Of a DNA stretch of 64,000 nt, positions 25,448-34,261 are shown piece by piece; positions within the stretch are counted from its first letter, which is position 1, and every line of letters begins with the position of its first letter. The position numbers and the translations under genes were made by a program. Source of the stretch: Pseudomonas sp. TCU-HL1 (GTDB lineage: Bacteria > Pseudomonadota > Gammaproteobacteria > Pseudomonadales > Pseudomonadaceae); NCBI RefSeq assembly GCF_001708505.1, contig NZ_CP015992.1:1922001-1986000 (forward strand). Reading direction: 5' to 3'. The notes beneath the pieces were generated by a model. That model was not told where the DNA came from, did no database searches, and worked only from the letters and a program-made list of their open reading frames with translations.

Positions 25448-26653
25448 ATGACTTCAGTATGGCGTACGAGCGGCTGGGTTCTTCTAGGGGCCTCGCTGAT
25501 CCTGGCGCTGTCGTTGGGTATTCGCCATGGCTTCGGCCTGTTCCTGGCGCCCATGAGCAGCGAATTCGGCTGGGGCAGGGAAGTGTTCGCCTTCGCCATT
25601 GCCTTGCAGAACCTGATCTGGGGCCTGGCGCAGCCCTTCACCGGTGCCCTGGCCGATCGCTTCGGCGCGGCGAAGACGGTGGTCATCGGTGGGGTGCTTT
25701 ATGCGCTGGGTCTGGTGCTGATGGGCTACTCCGATTCGGCCCTGTCGCTGTCGTTCAGCGCCGGCTTGCTGATTGGTATCGGCCTCTCGGGCACGTCGTT
25801 CTCGGTCATCCTGGGCGTTGTGGGTCGCGCCGTGCCGGTTGAAAAACGCAGCATGGCCATGGGCATCGCGGCGGCTGCCGGTTCCTTCGGCCAGTTCGCC
25901 ATGCTACCGGGCACCCTCGGGCTGATTGGCTGGCTCGGCTGGTCCGCGGCACTGCTGGCGCTGGGGTTGCTGGTGGCGCTGATCGTGCCGCTGGTGGCGA
26001 TGATCAAGGACAACCCCCCACCGCCCCAGGCCCATGAGCAGAGCCTGGGCGATGCACTGCGCGAGGCGGCCGGCCACTCGGGCTTCTGGCTGCTGTCGCT
26101 GGGCTTCTTCGTCTGCGGCTTCCAGGTGGTATTCATCGGTGTTCACCTGCCGGCCTACCTGGTGGATCAGCACTTGCCGGCGACCGTCGGTACCACGGTG
26201 TTGGCCCTGGTAGGGCTGTTCAACGTCTTCGGCACCTACATCGCCGGCTGGCTGGGCGGTCGTCATGCCAAGCCGAAGCTGCTGACCGCGCTCTACCTGC
26301 TGCGCGCCGTGGTGATCGTGGCCTTCGTCTATGCGCCGCTGACCGCCTGGAGTGCCTACGCCTTCGGCATGGCCATGGGGCTGTTGTGGCTGTCCACCGT
26401 GCCGCTGACCAACGGTACGGTTGCCACGCTGTTTGGCGTACGCAACCTGTCCATGCTCGGTGGTATTGTCTTCCTGTTCCACCAACTGGGCGCCTTCCTC
26501 GGCGGCTGGCTGGGGGGCTACCTCTACGACCACACAGGTAGTTACGAACTGGTATGGCAGATTTCCATCTTCCTGAGCCTGATGGCCGCAGTGCTGAACT
26601 GGCCGGTGCGCGAGCAGCCGGTGGCGCGCCTGCAGCCCGCTGGAGCCGCATGA
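25448..26653 (+). CDS. MFS transporter
   Basis: 401 residues with about twelve hydrophobic segments. The loop after the second helix, GALADRFGAAKTVVIGG, is the MFS signature, and the half-protein linker is around residue 185-200. The RHGFGLFLAPMSSEFGW beginning is typical of the OFA/monocarboxylate-type exporters and importers. Substrate unknown. ATG follows AAAGGA. The last four bases overlap a small downstream gene. Confidence 0.93.
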   Translation: MTSVWRTSGWVLLGASLILALSLGIRHGFGLFLAPMSSEFGWGREVFAFAIALQNLIWGLAQPFTGALADRFGAAKTVVIGGVLYALGLVLMGYSDSALSLSFSAGLLIGIGLSGTSFSVILGVVGRAVPVEKRSMAMGIAAAAGSFGQFAMLPGTLGLIGWLGWSAALLALGLLVALIVPLVAMIKDNPPPPQAHEQSLGDALREAAGHSGFWLLSLGFFVCGFQVVFIGVHLPAYLVDQHLPATVGTTVLALVGLFNVFGTYIAGWLGGRHAKPKLLTALYLLRAVVIVAFVYAPLTAWSAYAFGMAMGLLWLSTVPLTNGTVATLFGVRNLSMLGGIVFLFHQLGAFLGGWLGGYLYDHTGSYELVWQISIFLSLMAAVLNWPVREQPVARLQPAGAA

Positions 26654-26769
26654 ACCAGCGCCTGGGCTGGGCGCTGGGTGCCTTGCTGGCGGGTTTGCTG
26701 CTGGCGCTCGGCTGGTGGGGCTGGCAGCAGGGCGGCCTGGCGTTGATGCAGCTGGGATTCAATTGCTAG
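26650..26769 (+). CDS. Small single-helix membrane protein
   Basis: 39 residues: MNQRLGWALG then a hydrophobic helix (ALLAGLLLALGWWGW) and a short tail ending in NC. The ATG overlaps the transporter stop (ATGA), so it is translationally coupled. It may be a small accessory subunit of the MFS protein. No named family recognised. Confidence 0.7.
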   Translation: MNQRLGWALGALLAGLLLALGWWGWQQGGLALMQLGFNC

Positions 26770-26824
26770 GCGGGTAGCTTGGCAGTAGCGTAGGCGGATC
26801 ACACGATTTGAACGGGAGTCCGTC

Positions 26825-27379
26825 ATGAAAGCCTTGCCCGCCCTGTCACTGTTGCTGCTCGCCCTGTTCGGCGGCCAGGCCATGGCCGCCGAATGCCCTT
26901 CGCTCCTGCAGCATCAACTGCCTCAACTGCGCTCCAGGGACACCATCGACCTTTGCCAGCGTTTTGCCGGCAAGCCCCTGCTGATCGTCAACACCGCCAG
27001 CCACTGCGGCTTCACCCCGCAGTTCAAGGGGTTGGAGGCGTTGTACAAGCGCTACAAGGAGCAGGGTTTTGAGGTGTTGGGCGTCCCTTCTGATGACTTC
27101 AAGCAGGAAGCCGCCACCAACGAGGAAACTGCCAAGGTCTGCTACGTGAATTACGGTGTGACCTTCGCCATGACCCAGCCGCAGCACGTCAGGGGCGATG
27201 AGGCGACGCCGCTCTACAAGGCGCTGATCGCCCAGTCTGGACAGTCGCCCCGCTGGAACTTCTACAAGTACGTGGTGGACCGCCAGGGCAAGGTGATCGC
27301 CCATTTCTCCAGCCTGACCAAGCCGGACGACCCGGACCTGCTCAAGGCCGTGGAACAGGCCCTGGCCAGTAAACCCTGA
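26825..27379 (+). CDS. Glutathione peroxidase-family thiol peroxidase, exported
   Basis: 184 residues with a signal peptide cut near AMA-AECP, so periplasmic. Peroxidatic Cys61 lies in [12 protein letters not shown], and the Trp/Asn of the active site in [11 protein letters not shown]. The region where the family usually has the catalytic Gln (NQFGxQEP) reads [12 protein letters not shown], so either Gln is shifted or its role is altered. Probably reduces peroxides with a thioredoxin-like partner. A bidirectional terminator follows. Confidence 0.92.
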   Translation: MKALPALSLLLLALFGGQAMAAECPSLLQHQLPQLRSRDTIDLCQRFAGKPLLIVNTASHCGFTPQFKGLEALYKRYKEQGFEVLGVPSDDFKQEAATNEETAKVCYVNYGVTFAMTQPQHVRGDEATPLYKALIAQSGQSPRWNFYKYVVDRQGKVIAHFSSLTKPDDPDLLKAVEQALASKP

Positions 27380-27383
27380 AGGG

Positions 27384-27425
27384 CTGGCACAAAAAAACCG
27401 GACATGTCCGGTTTTTTTGTGCCAG
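27384..27425. terminator. Bidirectional terminator, 42-base perfect palindrome
   Basis: CTGGCAC, seven A, CCGGACA and then the exact complement. The inner stem CCGGACATGTCCGG with seven T on each side ends both the peroxidase gene (plus) and fadL (minus). Confidence 0.95.
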
Positions 27426-27434
27426 TGCGCCCAC

Positions 27435-28703
27435 TCAGAAGCGGTAGGTCAGCTGCGCACCCAGGCCGTGGGCGCTGTTCTTGAAGGTGGAGCGATAGGC
27501 CCCCTTGCTGGCGTTGACCTGATCGATGTCGGCGTCTTCTTCCTTCAGGTAGGAGTAGGCGACGTCGATGGTCATGTCGTCGTTGGGGCTCCAGGCGGCA
27601 CCCAGGCTGAGGATCTTGCGATCGTCGGTGGGGATGCGCGGCGAGCGGAATTCGTTGCGGGCCGGAGATTGGTCGTAGGCCAGGCCGGCGCGCAGGGTCC
27701 ACTGTGGGTTCAGCTTGTAGGCGGCGCCGACGGCGTAGGACCAGGTGTCGCGCCAGTCCTGCTCTTCGGTAATGGTGCCGAGGGCTGGAGCCAGCAGGCC
27801 ACGAACGCCGGTGTTCTCCACCTTGATTTCTTCCAGGCGGCTCCAGCGGGTCCAGGTGCTGCCTGCGTAAAGGGTCCAGGTGTCGTTCAGGTCATGGGTG
27901 ACGGAGAAGTCGACCGATTCCGGGGTTTCCAGCTCCAGCGAGGCGTCGTATTTGCCAGCGGAGCTGCCCAGTACGGCGCCGCTGCCGGAAACGGTGGTGT
28001 CACCGCGCAGCTTGTAATCCACCTTGGAGTGGTAGGTCAGACCGAAACGGGTGCGCGGGTCCAGCTCGAACAGCACGCCGGCGTTGAAGCCGAGAGCGGT
28101 GTCGTCACCCTTGACCTTCACCTTGCCGTCGTTACGGCCCGGGGACAGCGGGTTGAGTACCGAAGAAGTGAGCTCACCGTCGATGCGGTTGATGGTGGGG
28201 CCGAAGCCGACTGAGAGCTGGTCGTTGATGCGGTAGCTGACGGTGGGCTGCACCGTGATTACGCGTACTTCGCTGCGGTCGCCGTAATAGCGGCCGGCAA
28301 AGCCGCTTTCATAGTCGGTGATCAGGCCGAAGGGCACGTAGACGCCCAGGCCGAAAGCCCATTTGTCGTCGATCGGCTTGACGTAGTAGCCCATGGGCAC
28401 GGCCACGGTGGGAACCATGTCGCCGTCGTTGCTGCCGCCGAAGGTGCCACGGCCGTTGTCGATGTCGGTCTTGGCGAAGATCGCTGCAGCGCCGGCGCTC
28501 ACTTGTTCGCGCTTCAGACGGGCCATGCCGGCGGGGTTGCCGAACACGGTGGTGGCGTCATCGGCCGAGGAGGAGCGGCCTGCAAAGGCGGTCCCCATGG
28601 CGCTGACGCTTTGTTCGTTGATGGCGAAGCCTGCCGCCAGGCTGTAGGTGGAGGCGGCGCTGACAGCCAGGGCGAGGGCGGTCCTGAAGACTCTGCTGAT
28701 CAC
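27435..28703 (-). CDS. fadL: FadL/OmpP1-family outer-membrane fatty acid transporter
   Basis: 422 residues. Signal peptide cleaved near SLA-AGFAI; the mature N-terminus GFAINEQSVSAMGTAFAG and DDATTVFGNPAGM are FadL marks (the N-terminal hatch), and the protein ends in TYRF as outer-membrane barrels do. Takes up long-chain fatty acids or similar hydrophobic compounds. The start is GTG at 28703 after AGGAG. About 180 bases upstream carry the promoter; an ACTG-6-CAGT element at 28868-28881 may be a regulator site. Confidence 0.93.
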   Translation of the reverse strand: MISRVFRTALALAVSAASTYSLAAGFAINEQSVSAMGTAFAGRSSSADDATTVFGNPAGMARLKREQVSAGAAAIFAKTDIDNGRGTFGGSNDGDMVPTVAVPMGYYVKPIDDKWAFGLGVYVPFGLITDYESGFAGRYYGDRSEVRVITVQPTVSYRINDQLSVGFGPTINRIDGELTSSVLNPLSPGRNDGKVKVKGDDTALGFNAGVLFELDPRTRFGLTYHSKVDYKLRGDTTVSGSGAVLGSSAGKYDASLELETPESVDFSVTHDLNDTWTLYAGSTWTRWSRLEEIKVENTGVRGLLAPALGTITEEQDWRDTWSYAVGAAYKLNPQWTLRAGLAYDQSPARNEFRSPRIPTDDRKILSLGAAWSPNDDMTIDVAYSYLKEEDADIDQVNASKGAYRSTFKNSAHGLGAQLTYRF

Positions 28704-28883
28704 GGTGAACTCCTGAACGATGGTGCAAAGGCCGGCACGCTAACAGGATTGGGAGGGCCTTTCCAGTTCAAGAGTTTGTAAGGATTTTCATTGTAAGATT
28801 GTCGAACAATGTACCCAATGATGGCATTTTCGGTGATCGTGCATATTGCCTTGTACGCTTGTTCCTGACTGGTTGGTCAGTGA

Positions 28884-29363
28884 TCAGGCGACCTGGCAAA
28901 GCCCTCCGACATGGCGCTGCCAGGCATCGATGAAGTCACGAGGACTGCCCTCGGGCTGGAACACCTGGCGCCAGACCATGGCGAGGCCGATCAGGTCGTC
29001 GGCAGCAGGCAGCACGAGCACGGTCGACTCCACCAGCATCCAGGCGATAGCGGTGGCATAGCGCAGGTTGACGGTCAGCTCCAGGTGCGGCGCGCCGAGG
29101 AATGCATGCTGGCTGGCCAGCCCACGCACCTGGCTGGCGAGTTCCGGGTCCCGGGCCAGGTGCTGGTCCCAGAGCTGCTGGTGGCGTTCGTCGCTGATGC
29201 GATAGAGGCCGCGCCCTTTGTCGCAGCCCAGGGCGGCTCCGAGGGCGGACTGGCAGGCTGCGGCGCCCAGCAACAGGCTTTCGGCGGTGGAGGAGGGGCG
29301 CTGCAGATAGAGCAGCGTCGGTCGTATCACATGCTGGCGCAGATCGCTGGCGGCAATGCCCAT
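28884..29363 (-). CDS. Hypothetical protein, possibly related to a phage family
   Basis: 159 residues. No signal peptide or membrane segment. The pattern IRPTLLYLQRPSSTAESLLLGAAACQSALG ... GRGLYRISDERHQQLWDQHLA ... ELTVNLRYATAIAWMLV is conserved in Pseudomonas as far as I recall. It also resembles, from memory, small proteins from phage genomes with 'IRPTL..L...AAE.LLLGT' and 'GLYQI...TH..IW'. Function unknown. Start at ATG 29363 (MGIAASDLRQ) is probable. It lies alone between fadL and the sulfurtransferase. Confidence 0.75.
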   Translation of the reverse strand: MGIAASDLRQHVIRPTLLYLQRPSSTAESLLLGAAACQSALGAALGCDKGRGLYRISDERHQQLWDQHLARDPELASQVRGLASQHAFLGAPHLELTVNLRYATAIAWMLVESTVLVLPAADDLIGLAMVWRQVFQPEGSPRDFIDAWQRHVGGLCQVA

Positions 29364-29550
29364 ATGGCCCTCGCGAAAGGTGCCGGCGGGGCCGGGGCGT
29401 TTTGGCAGCTTCTCGTCGTTCTAGGGAAGGGCCCCACCGGGAGCGGGTTTAGCCGCTCGATTTGAAGTGTAGTGCGATATATGTGCTGTAAAGGCCTGTT
29501 TTTAAACTCTTTCAGGCTTCTGGTTATTGTCTATATAGCTGCCTGTGATT

Positions 29551-29596
29551 AAAAAACAGCCAGCAGGAGTGCGCCGCCAAGCCTCATTCCTGCTGG
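29551..29596 (-). terminator. Terminator of the sulfurtransferase gene
   Basis: On the minus strand, CCAGCAGGA ... TCCTGCTGG with a 19-base loop, followed by CTGTTTTTT. The rest of the 243-base gap 29364-29606 is AT-rich and probably holds the promoter of the 28884 gene. Confidence 0.8.
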
Positions 29597-29606
29597 CGTT
29601 TCAGGG

Positions 29607-30461
29607 CTATTCGCCGGTGGCCAGGGGCCGCGCAGGCTGGGTGATCCACTCGCTCCAGGAGCCGGCATAGAGCTTGGCCAGGGGGTAACCGGCCAGGCTC
29701 AGGGCGAAGAGGTTGTGGCAGGCAGTGACACCGGAGCCGCAATAGGCCACCAGCTCGTCCTGCGGGCGGTCGCCGATCAGGGCGGCGAAGCGCTGCTTGA
29801 GCGTATCGGCGGGGAGGAAGCGCCCATCGCTGCCGAGATTGTCGGTAAACGCCGCGCATTGGGCGCCGGGAATGTGCCCGGCCACGGGGTCGATGGGTTC
29901 CACTTCGCCCTTGAAACGGGGCAGGGCGCGGGCGTCCAGCAGGGTCAGGCCGGCGTTGCCCAGGCGCTTCTGGAGCGCATCGGCGTCCACCAGCAGGCTG
30001 GCGTCGGGTTGGCCTGCGAAGGTGCCGGGCTGCACCGCCGGCGTCACGGTGGTGAGCGGCAGTTCCGCGTCACGCCAGGCCTTGAGGCCACCATCCAGCA
30101 GGAATACGCCATCGCGCTTGCCGAGCCAGGCCAGCAGCCACCAGGCGCGGGCGGCGAAGGCGCCGGGGCCGTCGTCGTAGAGGACGATGGTGCTGTCGGC
30201 ACTGACGCCCCAATCGCGCAGTTTGCCGACCAGGGCCGCCGGGTCCGGTAGCGGGTGGCGACCGGTCACGCCACGGGTCACCGGGCCGGAAAGGTCGTGC
30301 TCCAGGTCGGCGAAGCGGGCCTTGGGGATGTGGCTTTCGGTGTAGCTGCGCTGGCCGTAGGCCGGGTCGTCGAGGGAGAAGCGGCAGTCGAGGATGACCA
30401 GGCCCGGTTCATCCTGGCGAGCGCTGAGTTGGGCAGGGCTGATGAGTTGTGCGAGCGACAT
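29607..30461 (-). CDS. sseA: Thiosulfate / 3-mercaptopyruvate sulfurtransferase
   Basis: 284 residues with two rhodanese domains. The catalytic loop in the second domain is YCGSGVTACHN; a CG(S/T)GVTA loop is typical of mercaptopyruvate sulfurtransferases. The first domain has the usual inactive loop (LYDDGPGAFAARAWW). No signal peptide, so cytosolic. The neighbour metC is also a sulfur-amino-acid enzyme, but 102 bases separate them. Confidence 0.92.
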   Translation of the reverse strand: MSLAQLISPAQLSARQDEPGLVILDCRFSLDDPAYGQRSYTESHIPKARFADLEHDLSGPVTRGVTGRHPLPDPAALVGKLRDWGVSADSTIVLYDDGPGAFAARAWWLLAWLGKRDGVFLLDGGLKAWRDAELPLTTVTPAVQPGTFAGQPDASLLVDADALQKRLGNAGLTLLDARALPRFKGEVEPIDPVAGHIPGAQCAAFTDNLGSDGRFLPADTLKQRFAALIGDRPQDELVAYCGSGVTACHNLFALSLAGYPLAKLYAGSWSEWITQPARPLATGE

Positions 30462-30563
30462 GGCGGGTTCCTTGTCGTGGCCAGTGTTGTGGCAAGCATC
30501 ATAAGGACGCCCGCCCGGCCTGTCGCGCCCTATCGACGGCGCGGAGGCCGCGCCGCCCGTGGC

Positions 30564-31739
30564 TCAGCGACAAGTGGCGCGCAGGCGCTGGAAACCGGCG
30601 TCGAGGTCCGCGATCAGGTCGTCCGGGTGTTCCAGGCCGATGTGCAGGCGCACCAGCGGGCCATCGGGCTTCCAGGTGGTGGCACTGCGGTGGGCGCTGG
30701 GGTTGGTCAGCAGGATCAGGCTTTCGAAACCACCCCAGCTGAAGCCCATGCCGAACAGCTGCATGTTGTCGAGCATGGCGTGGATGGCCTGCTCGGGCAC
30801 AGGCTTGAAGATCACGCTGAACAGGCCGCAGGCGCCGCTGAAGTCGCGTTTCCACAGCGCGTGGCCGGGGGCGCCGGGCAGGGCGGGGTAGAGGATCTGT
30901 GCCACTTCCGGCTGCTCGGCCAGCCACCGGGCGATTTGTTCCGCGTTGCGTTGGTGTCGCTCCAGTCGCGTGGACAGGGTACGCAGACCGCGCAGGGCGA
31001 GGTAGGCGTCGTCCGCGCTGACCGAGAGGCCGAGCTGCTTGTAGAAGCCGCGTACCTGCGGGAACAGCGCTTCGGTGGTCAGGATCACGCCCATCAGCAC
31101 ATCGGAGTGGCCAACGATGTACTTGGTGGCCGCATGGATGGAGATGTCCACGCCGTGCTTGAAGGAGGCGAAATGCACCGGGGTGCTCCAGGTGTTGTCG
31201 AGCATCACCAGGGCGCCGTGGGCATGGGCGACTTCGGCGATGGCGGGCACGTCCTGCACTTCGAAGGTGAGCGAGCCGGGGGATTCGAGGAACACCACGC
31301 GGGTGTTGGGACGCATCAGCTCGGCGATGCCGCGACCGATCAGGGGGTCGTAGTAGGTGGTCTCGATGCCGAAGCGTTTCAGGGTTTCGTCGCAGAAGGC
31401 GCGGGTCGGGTCGTAGACCGAGTCGGTCATCAGCAGGTGGTCGCCAGGCTTGAGCGTGGCCAGCAGGGCGGTGGTCAGGGCACTCAGGCCGCTGGGGGTC
31501 AGCATGGCGCCGTAGGCACCTTCCAGCTCCGCCAGGGCGCTTTCCAGTGAGCGGGTCGTCGGGTTGCCGTGGCGGCCGTAGGTATTGAGGGTGCCGTGCT
31601 GGGCATGCAGGGCTTCCACCGTCGGGAAGAGCAGCGTGGAAGCGCGGTAGACCGGGGTATTGACGGTGCCGCCGACCCGGCCCCGTTCGCGGCCTTCATG
31701 GGCCAGCAGTGTTTCATGGTGCAGCTTGCGGTCGTCCAC
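30564..31739 (-). CDS. metC: Cystathionine beta-lyase (PLP Cys/Met metabolism family)
   Basis: 391 residues. PLP lysine Lys206 in ISIHAATKYIVGHSDV; YGRHGNPTTRSLE, the AMLTPSGLSAL phosphate-binding block and DNTWSTPV are family marks, and the WGGFESL C-terminal block is typical of MetC rather than MetB. Splits cystathionine to homocysteine in methionine synthesis. Start is GTG 31739 after GAGGAAA. An Lrp-type regulator lies upstream in the same direction. Confidence 0.92.
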   Translation of the reverse strand: MDDRKLHHETLLAHEGRERGRVGGTVNTPVYRASTLLFPTVEALHAQHGTLNTYGRHGNPTTRSLESALAELEGAYGAMLTPSGLSALTTALLATLKPGDHLLMTDSVYDPTRAFCDETLKRFGIETTYYDPLIGRGIAELMRPNTRVVFLESPGSLTFEVQDVPAIAEVAHAHGALVMLDNTWSTPVHFASFKHGVDISIHAATKYIVGHSDVLMGVILTTEALFPQVRGFYKQLGLSVSADDAYLALRGLRTLSTRLERHQRNAEQIARWLAEQPEVAQILYPALPGAPGHALWKRDFSGACGLFSVIFKPVPEQAIHAMLDNMQLFGMGFSWGGFESLILLTNPSAHRSATTWKPDGPLVRLHIGLEHPDDLIADLDAGFQRLRATCR

Positions 31740-31940
31740 GGATGTTTCCTCTGAATCCGGATAGCAGGGGTAGCATCTGCCGCGGTCGGCAGGTGGCTGG
31801 AGTGGGGAGAAGATTACCGATGGCGGCGGGGAAATTCTTTGCTTTGATTTGCCCTTAATTGCTGGATGGTAGAAATAAAATCTACTTAAAGTTCAATTTG
31901 TAGGAAATATTTCCTAGCGCTCGCCTTGTCGTGGAAATCG

Positions 31941-32414
31941 TCAGTCTCCCTCCTGCGTGAGGTGGCCGAGCGGTAGGGCGGTGGTGTGCTTGATCACTTC
32001 CATGGCGAAGCCGGAGCTGACGTCGGACAGGTCCGCGACCCGGATCAGGCGCTTGTACACGGCGTCGTAGCCCTTGATGTCGGGCACCACGATCTTGAGC
32101 AGGTAATCGACGTCGCCGGTCATGCGGTAGATCTCGACGATCTCGGGAATGTCGCGGGTGCCTTCGATGAACTGCCGGGTCCAGTCGTCGCTGTGGCGGC
32201 TGGTGCGGATGGTGACGAACACAGTGACCCCGAGGTTGAGTCGTTCGGCATCGCACAGGGCGACCTGCCGGGTGATCACGCCGTCTTCACGCAATTTCTG
32301 CAGGCGCCGCCAGCAGGGCGTAGGGGAAAGGTTGACCGCCTCGGCGAGCTCCGCGAGCGAGATGGAAGCGTCCTGCTGCAGGAGGCTGATGATCTGCAGG
32401 TCTTTCTTGTCCAT
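31941..32414 (-). CDS. Lrp/AsnC-family transcriptional regulator
   Basis: 157 residues. N-terminal helix-turn-helix (ISLAELAEAVNLSPTPCWRRLQKLREDGVI) and C-terminal RAM ligand domain (GDVDYLLKIVVPDIKGYDAVYKRLI). Start MDKKDLQIIS at 32414. It is 201 bases upstream of metC on the same strand; Lrp-type genes often control the adjacent amino-acid gene, so metC is the likely target. The AT-rich gap 31740-31940 would hold the site. Confidence 0.92.
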   Translation of the reverse strand: MDKKDLQIISLLQQDASISLAELAEAVNLSPTPCWRRLQKLREDGVITRQVALCDAERLNLGVTVFVTIRTSRHSDDWTRQFIEGTRDIPEIVEIYRMTGDVDYLLKIVVPDIKGYDAVYKRLIRVADLSDVSSGFAMEVIKHTTALPLGHLTQEGD

Positions 32415-32674
32415 GGGGCTGGGTCCGGGCCGGAGGCATTGGGTCAGCAGGCTGGCGGGCCAACTGTGTCGAAGCGATGACATTCGAAATCATAAGGTCA
32501 CCCGTGCTTGAAGTCGCGCGGGCCGACCTGGATACCGCCCGACGCCAGCCCTTGCGGCGCGGAGCGTCTCGGCCAAATGATGGCCGATACCCGTGGGCGA
32601 ATGGAGGCATTGCTGGGGCCTGAGTCCGGTGAAGCTGCGGTCGTGGTGCTGCGTAAAGTGGCGGTGCAATCCAA

Positions 32675-32751
32675 GGGTGGATAGCGCTTTTCTATCCACC
32701 ATTGGCGTTGCTGCAGGCCCCGGATGGTGGACATGAAAAGCGATGTCCACC
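32675..32751. repeat. Two ggtggac hairpins
   Basis: GGTGGATA ... TATCCACC (32675-32700) and GGTGGACAT ... ATGTCCACC (32726-32751), both with an AAAAGCG/CGCTTTT loop, in opposite loop orientation. Same family as 14403 and 53161. I see nothing else in the 372-base gap 32415-32786. Confidence 0.75.
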
Positions 32752-32786
32752 TTACACATTCGATCCGGACTCCGGTCTTTCGGGGC

Positions 32787-33848
32787 TCAGCGGATCTTCA
32801 GCTTGCCGATCCGGTCGTTGTCCAGGCTGCCCAGGTAGAGGTAGTCCCCCGCCGGCTTGACCGATGTGACCATGCGCAAGTGGGTACCACTGGTATCGTG
32901 CAGGCTGTGGATGATCTCGCCCTTCTCGTTCAGTTGCAGCGCCAGGCCGTAGGGCACCGGCTTGGGCCAGAACATGCGCGGCAGCTTGGCGAGCTGCGCC
33001 TTCAGCCAGGGCTGGGTGTGCAGGAAATCGGCGTCTGCCTTGCGCGGGGTGGGCAGGGCGACCCAGAAGGTGCCCTGGTGGTCACCCTGGAGGTTGTCCG
33101 GCAGGCCCGGCAGGTTGTCGATGAACACATCATGGGTGCCGGCCTTCTCGCCGCTCAGCCAGTAGCGGGTGATGCGATAGCGGTAGGTCTCGTTGACCAG
33201 CACGAAGTCCTCATTGGCCGACAGCGCTACGCCATTGGCGAAGTACAGGTCCTTGAGCAGCACCTCGGTCTTGCCGGTCACCGGGTCGAAGCGCATCAGG
33301 CGGCCGTGGGGACGGGCTTCCAGCAGGTCCAGCAGGTAATCCGGTTGCTCGAACTTGCTCGAGGCGTCGGTGAAGTAGATGCGGCCGTCCTGGGCGATGT
33401 CCAGGTCGTTGGTAAAGCGGAAGGGCCCGCCTTCGGCTTCGGCGGCGAGTACGCTGATCTGGCCCTGCGGGTCGATGCGCAGCAGGCCCTTGTAGGCATC
33501 GCCCACGATCAGGTTGCCGGCGGCGTCGAAGTCCATGCCCAGCGGGCGGCCGCCAGTTTCGACAAAGGTTTCCACCTGGCCGTTCTCACCGATGCGCACG
33601 ATGCGGCCGTCATGCAGGCCGGCATAGAGGCGGCCCTGGGCGTCGACGGCGGTGTCTTCCGGGCCCTGTACCTGGCCCTGGGCGATCAGCTCGGCCTTCA
33701 TCAGGGTGTCGTTGGGCTCCAGCACGCCGGTCATGGTCGGTGCCTTGGGGGCGTCCCAGGCCAGCGGATCGATGGGGGAGGGGGTGATGGCGAGGTAGAC
33801 CGCCACGGCGGCGATCAGCAGGGCGAGCAGGCCCAGCAGCTTCTTCAT
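32787..33848 (-). CDS. SMP-30/strictosidine-synthase-like beta-propeller protein
   Basis: 353 residues. One N-terminal hydrophobic helix (LLGLLALLIAAVAVYLA) anchors or exports it, then a six-bladed propeller with repeated strands such as GPEDTAVDAQGRLYAGLHDGRI, RPLGMDFDAAGNLIVGDA and FTNDLDIAQDGRIYFTDAS. The HGRLMRFDP block and ANGVALSANEDFVLVNE fit the strictosidine synthase / paraoxonase-like family. Probably a periplasmic esterase or lactonase; substrate unknown. Confidence 0.88.
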   Translation of the reverse strand: MKKLLGLLALLIAAVAVYLAITPSPIDPLAWDAPKAPTMTGVLEPNDTLMKAELIAQGQVQGPEDTAVDAQGRLYAGLHDGRIVRIGENGQVETFVETGGRPLGMDFDAAGNLIVGDAYKGLLRIDPQGQISVLAAEAEGGPFRFTNDLDIAQDGRIYFTDASSKFEQPDYLLDLLEARPHGRLMRFDPVTGKTEVLLKDLYFANGVALSANEDFVLVNETYRYRITRYWLSGEKAGTHDVFIDNLPGLPDNLQGDHQGTFWVALPTPRKADADFLHTQPWLKAQLAKLPRMFWPKPVPYGLALQLNEKGEIIHSLHDTSGTHLRMVTSVKPAGDYLYLGSLDNDRIGKLKIR

Positions 33849-34027
33849 GTTCTTGTATCCCTTCAGGTCGGTGTCGGCCGGAGCCTTGTTCTTCTGCGCG
33901 GGCTTTTTAGCAGCCGTCCGCCACTGGCGCCAGGGCTGAATGTTGCGGCATCAGGCAGGCCGCAGTTGACAGTGCCGGGGCCGCTTGCGCAGTATCAGGC
34001 CCTTCGCTGCATTCAACCGAGCTTTCA

Positions 34028-34132
34028 ATGCCCGCCATCGCTTCCTCCGCCGTTCTTGCCCTGGCCCTTCCGGCCCAGGCGTCGGCTATTGGCGTCGTTG
34101 TGGGTAAATCGAAGAAACAGTCGCTCATTTGA
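34028..34132 (+). CDS. Possible small exported peptide or gene remnant
   Basis: 34 codons: MPAIASSAVLALALPAQASA then IGVVVGKSKKQSLI. The first part looks like a signal peptide with an ASA cleavage site. The ribosome site is weak, and the length could also mean a broken longer gene. Apart from this, the 413-base gap 33849-34261 shows only a few short hairpins before the DapA-like gene. Confidence 0.3.
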   Translation: MPAIASSAVLALALPAQASAIGVVVGKSKKQSLI

Positions 34133-34261
34133 CCGGGGCGCGCTGTCCCGTCAGATGGGCTGACAGGACAGTGGGCGCGAAAGTAGGTCGATCCTCCCTC
34201 GAACATCCCTCCCTGCATCCCTCCGACGGTGACTCTGACGGTCAGCCAAAGGAGATTTGCA

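Noticed and set aside
28868..28881. ACTG-6-CAGT element as a TetR/PsrA-type operator for fadL
   Set aside because: The arms are only four bases and it does not fit the PsrA consensus as I know it; mentioned only in the fadL entry.
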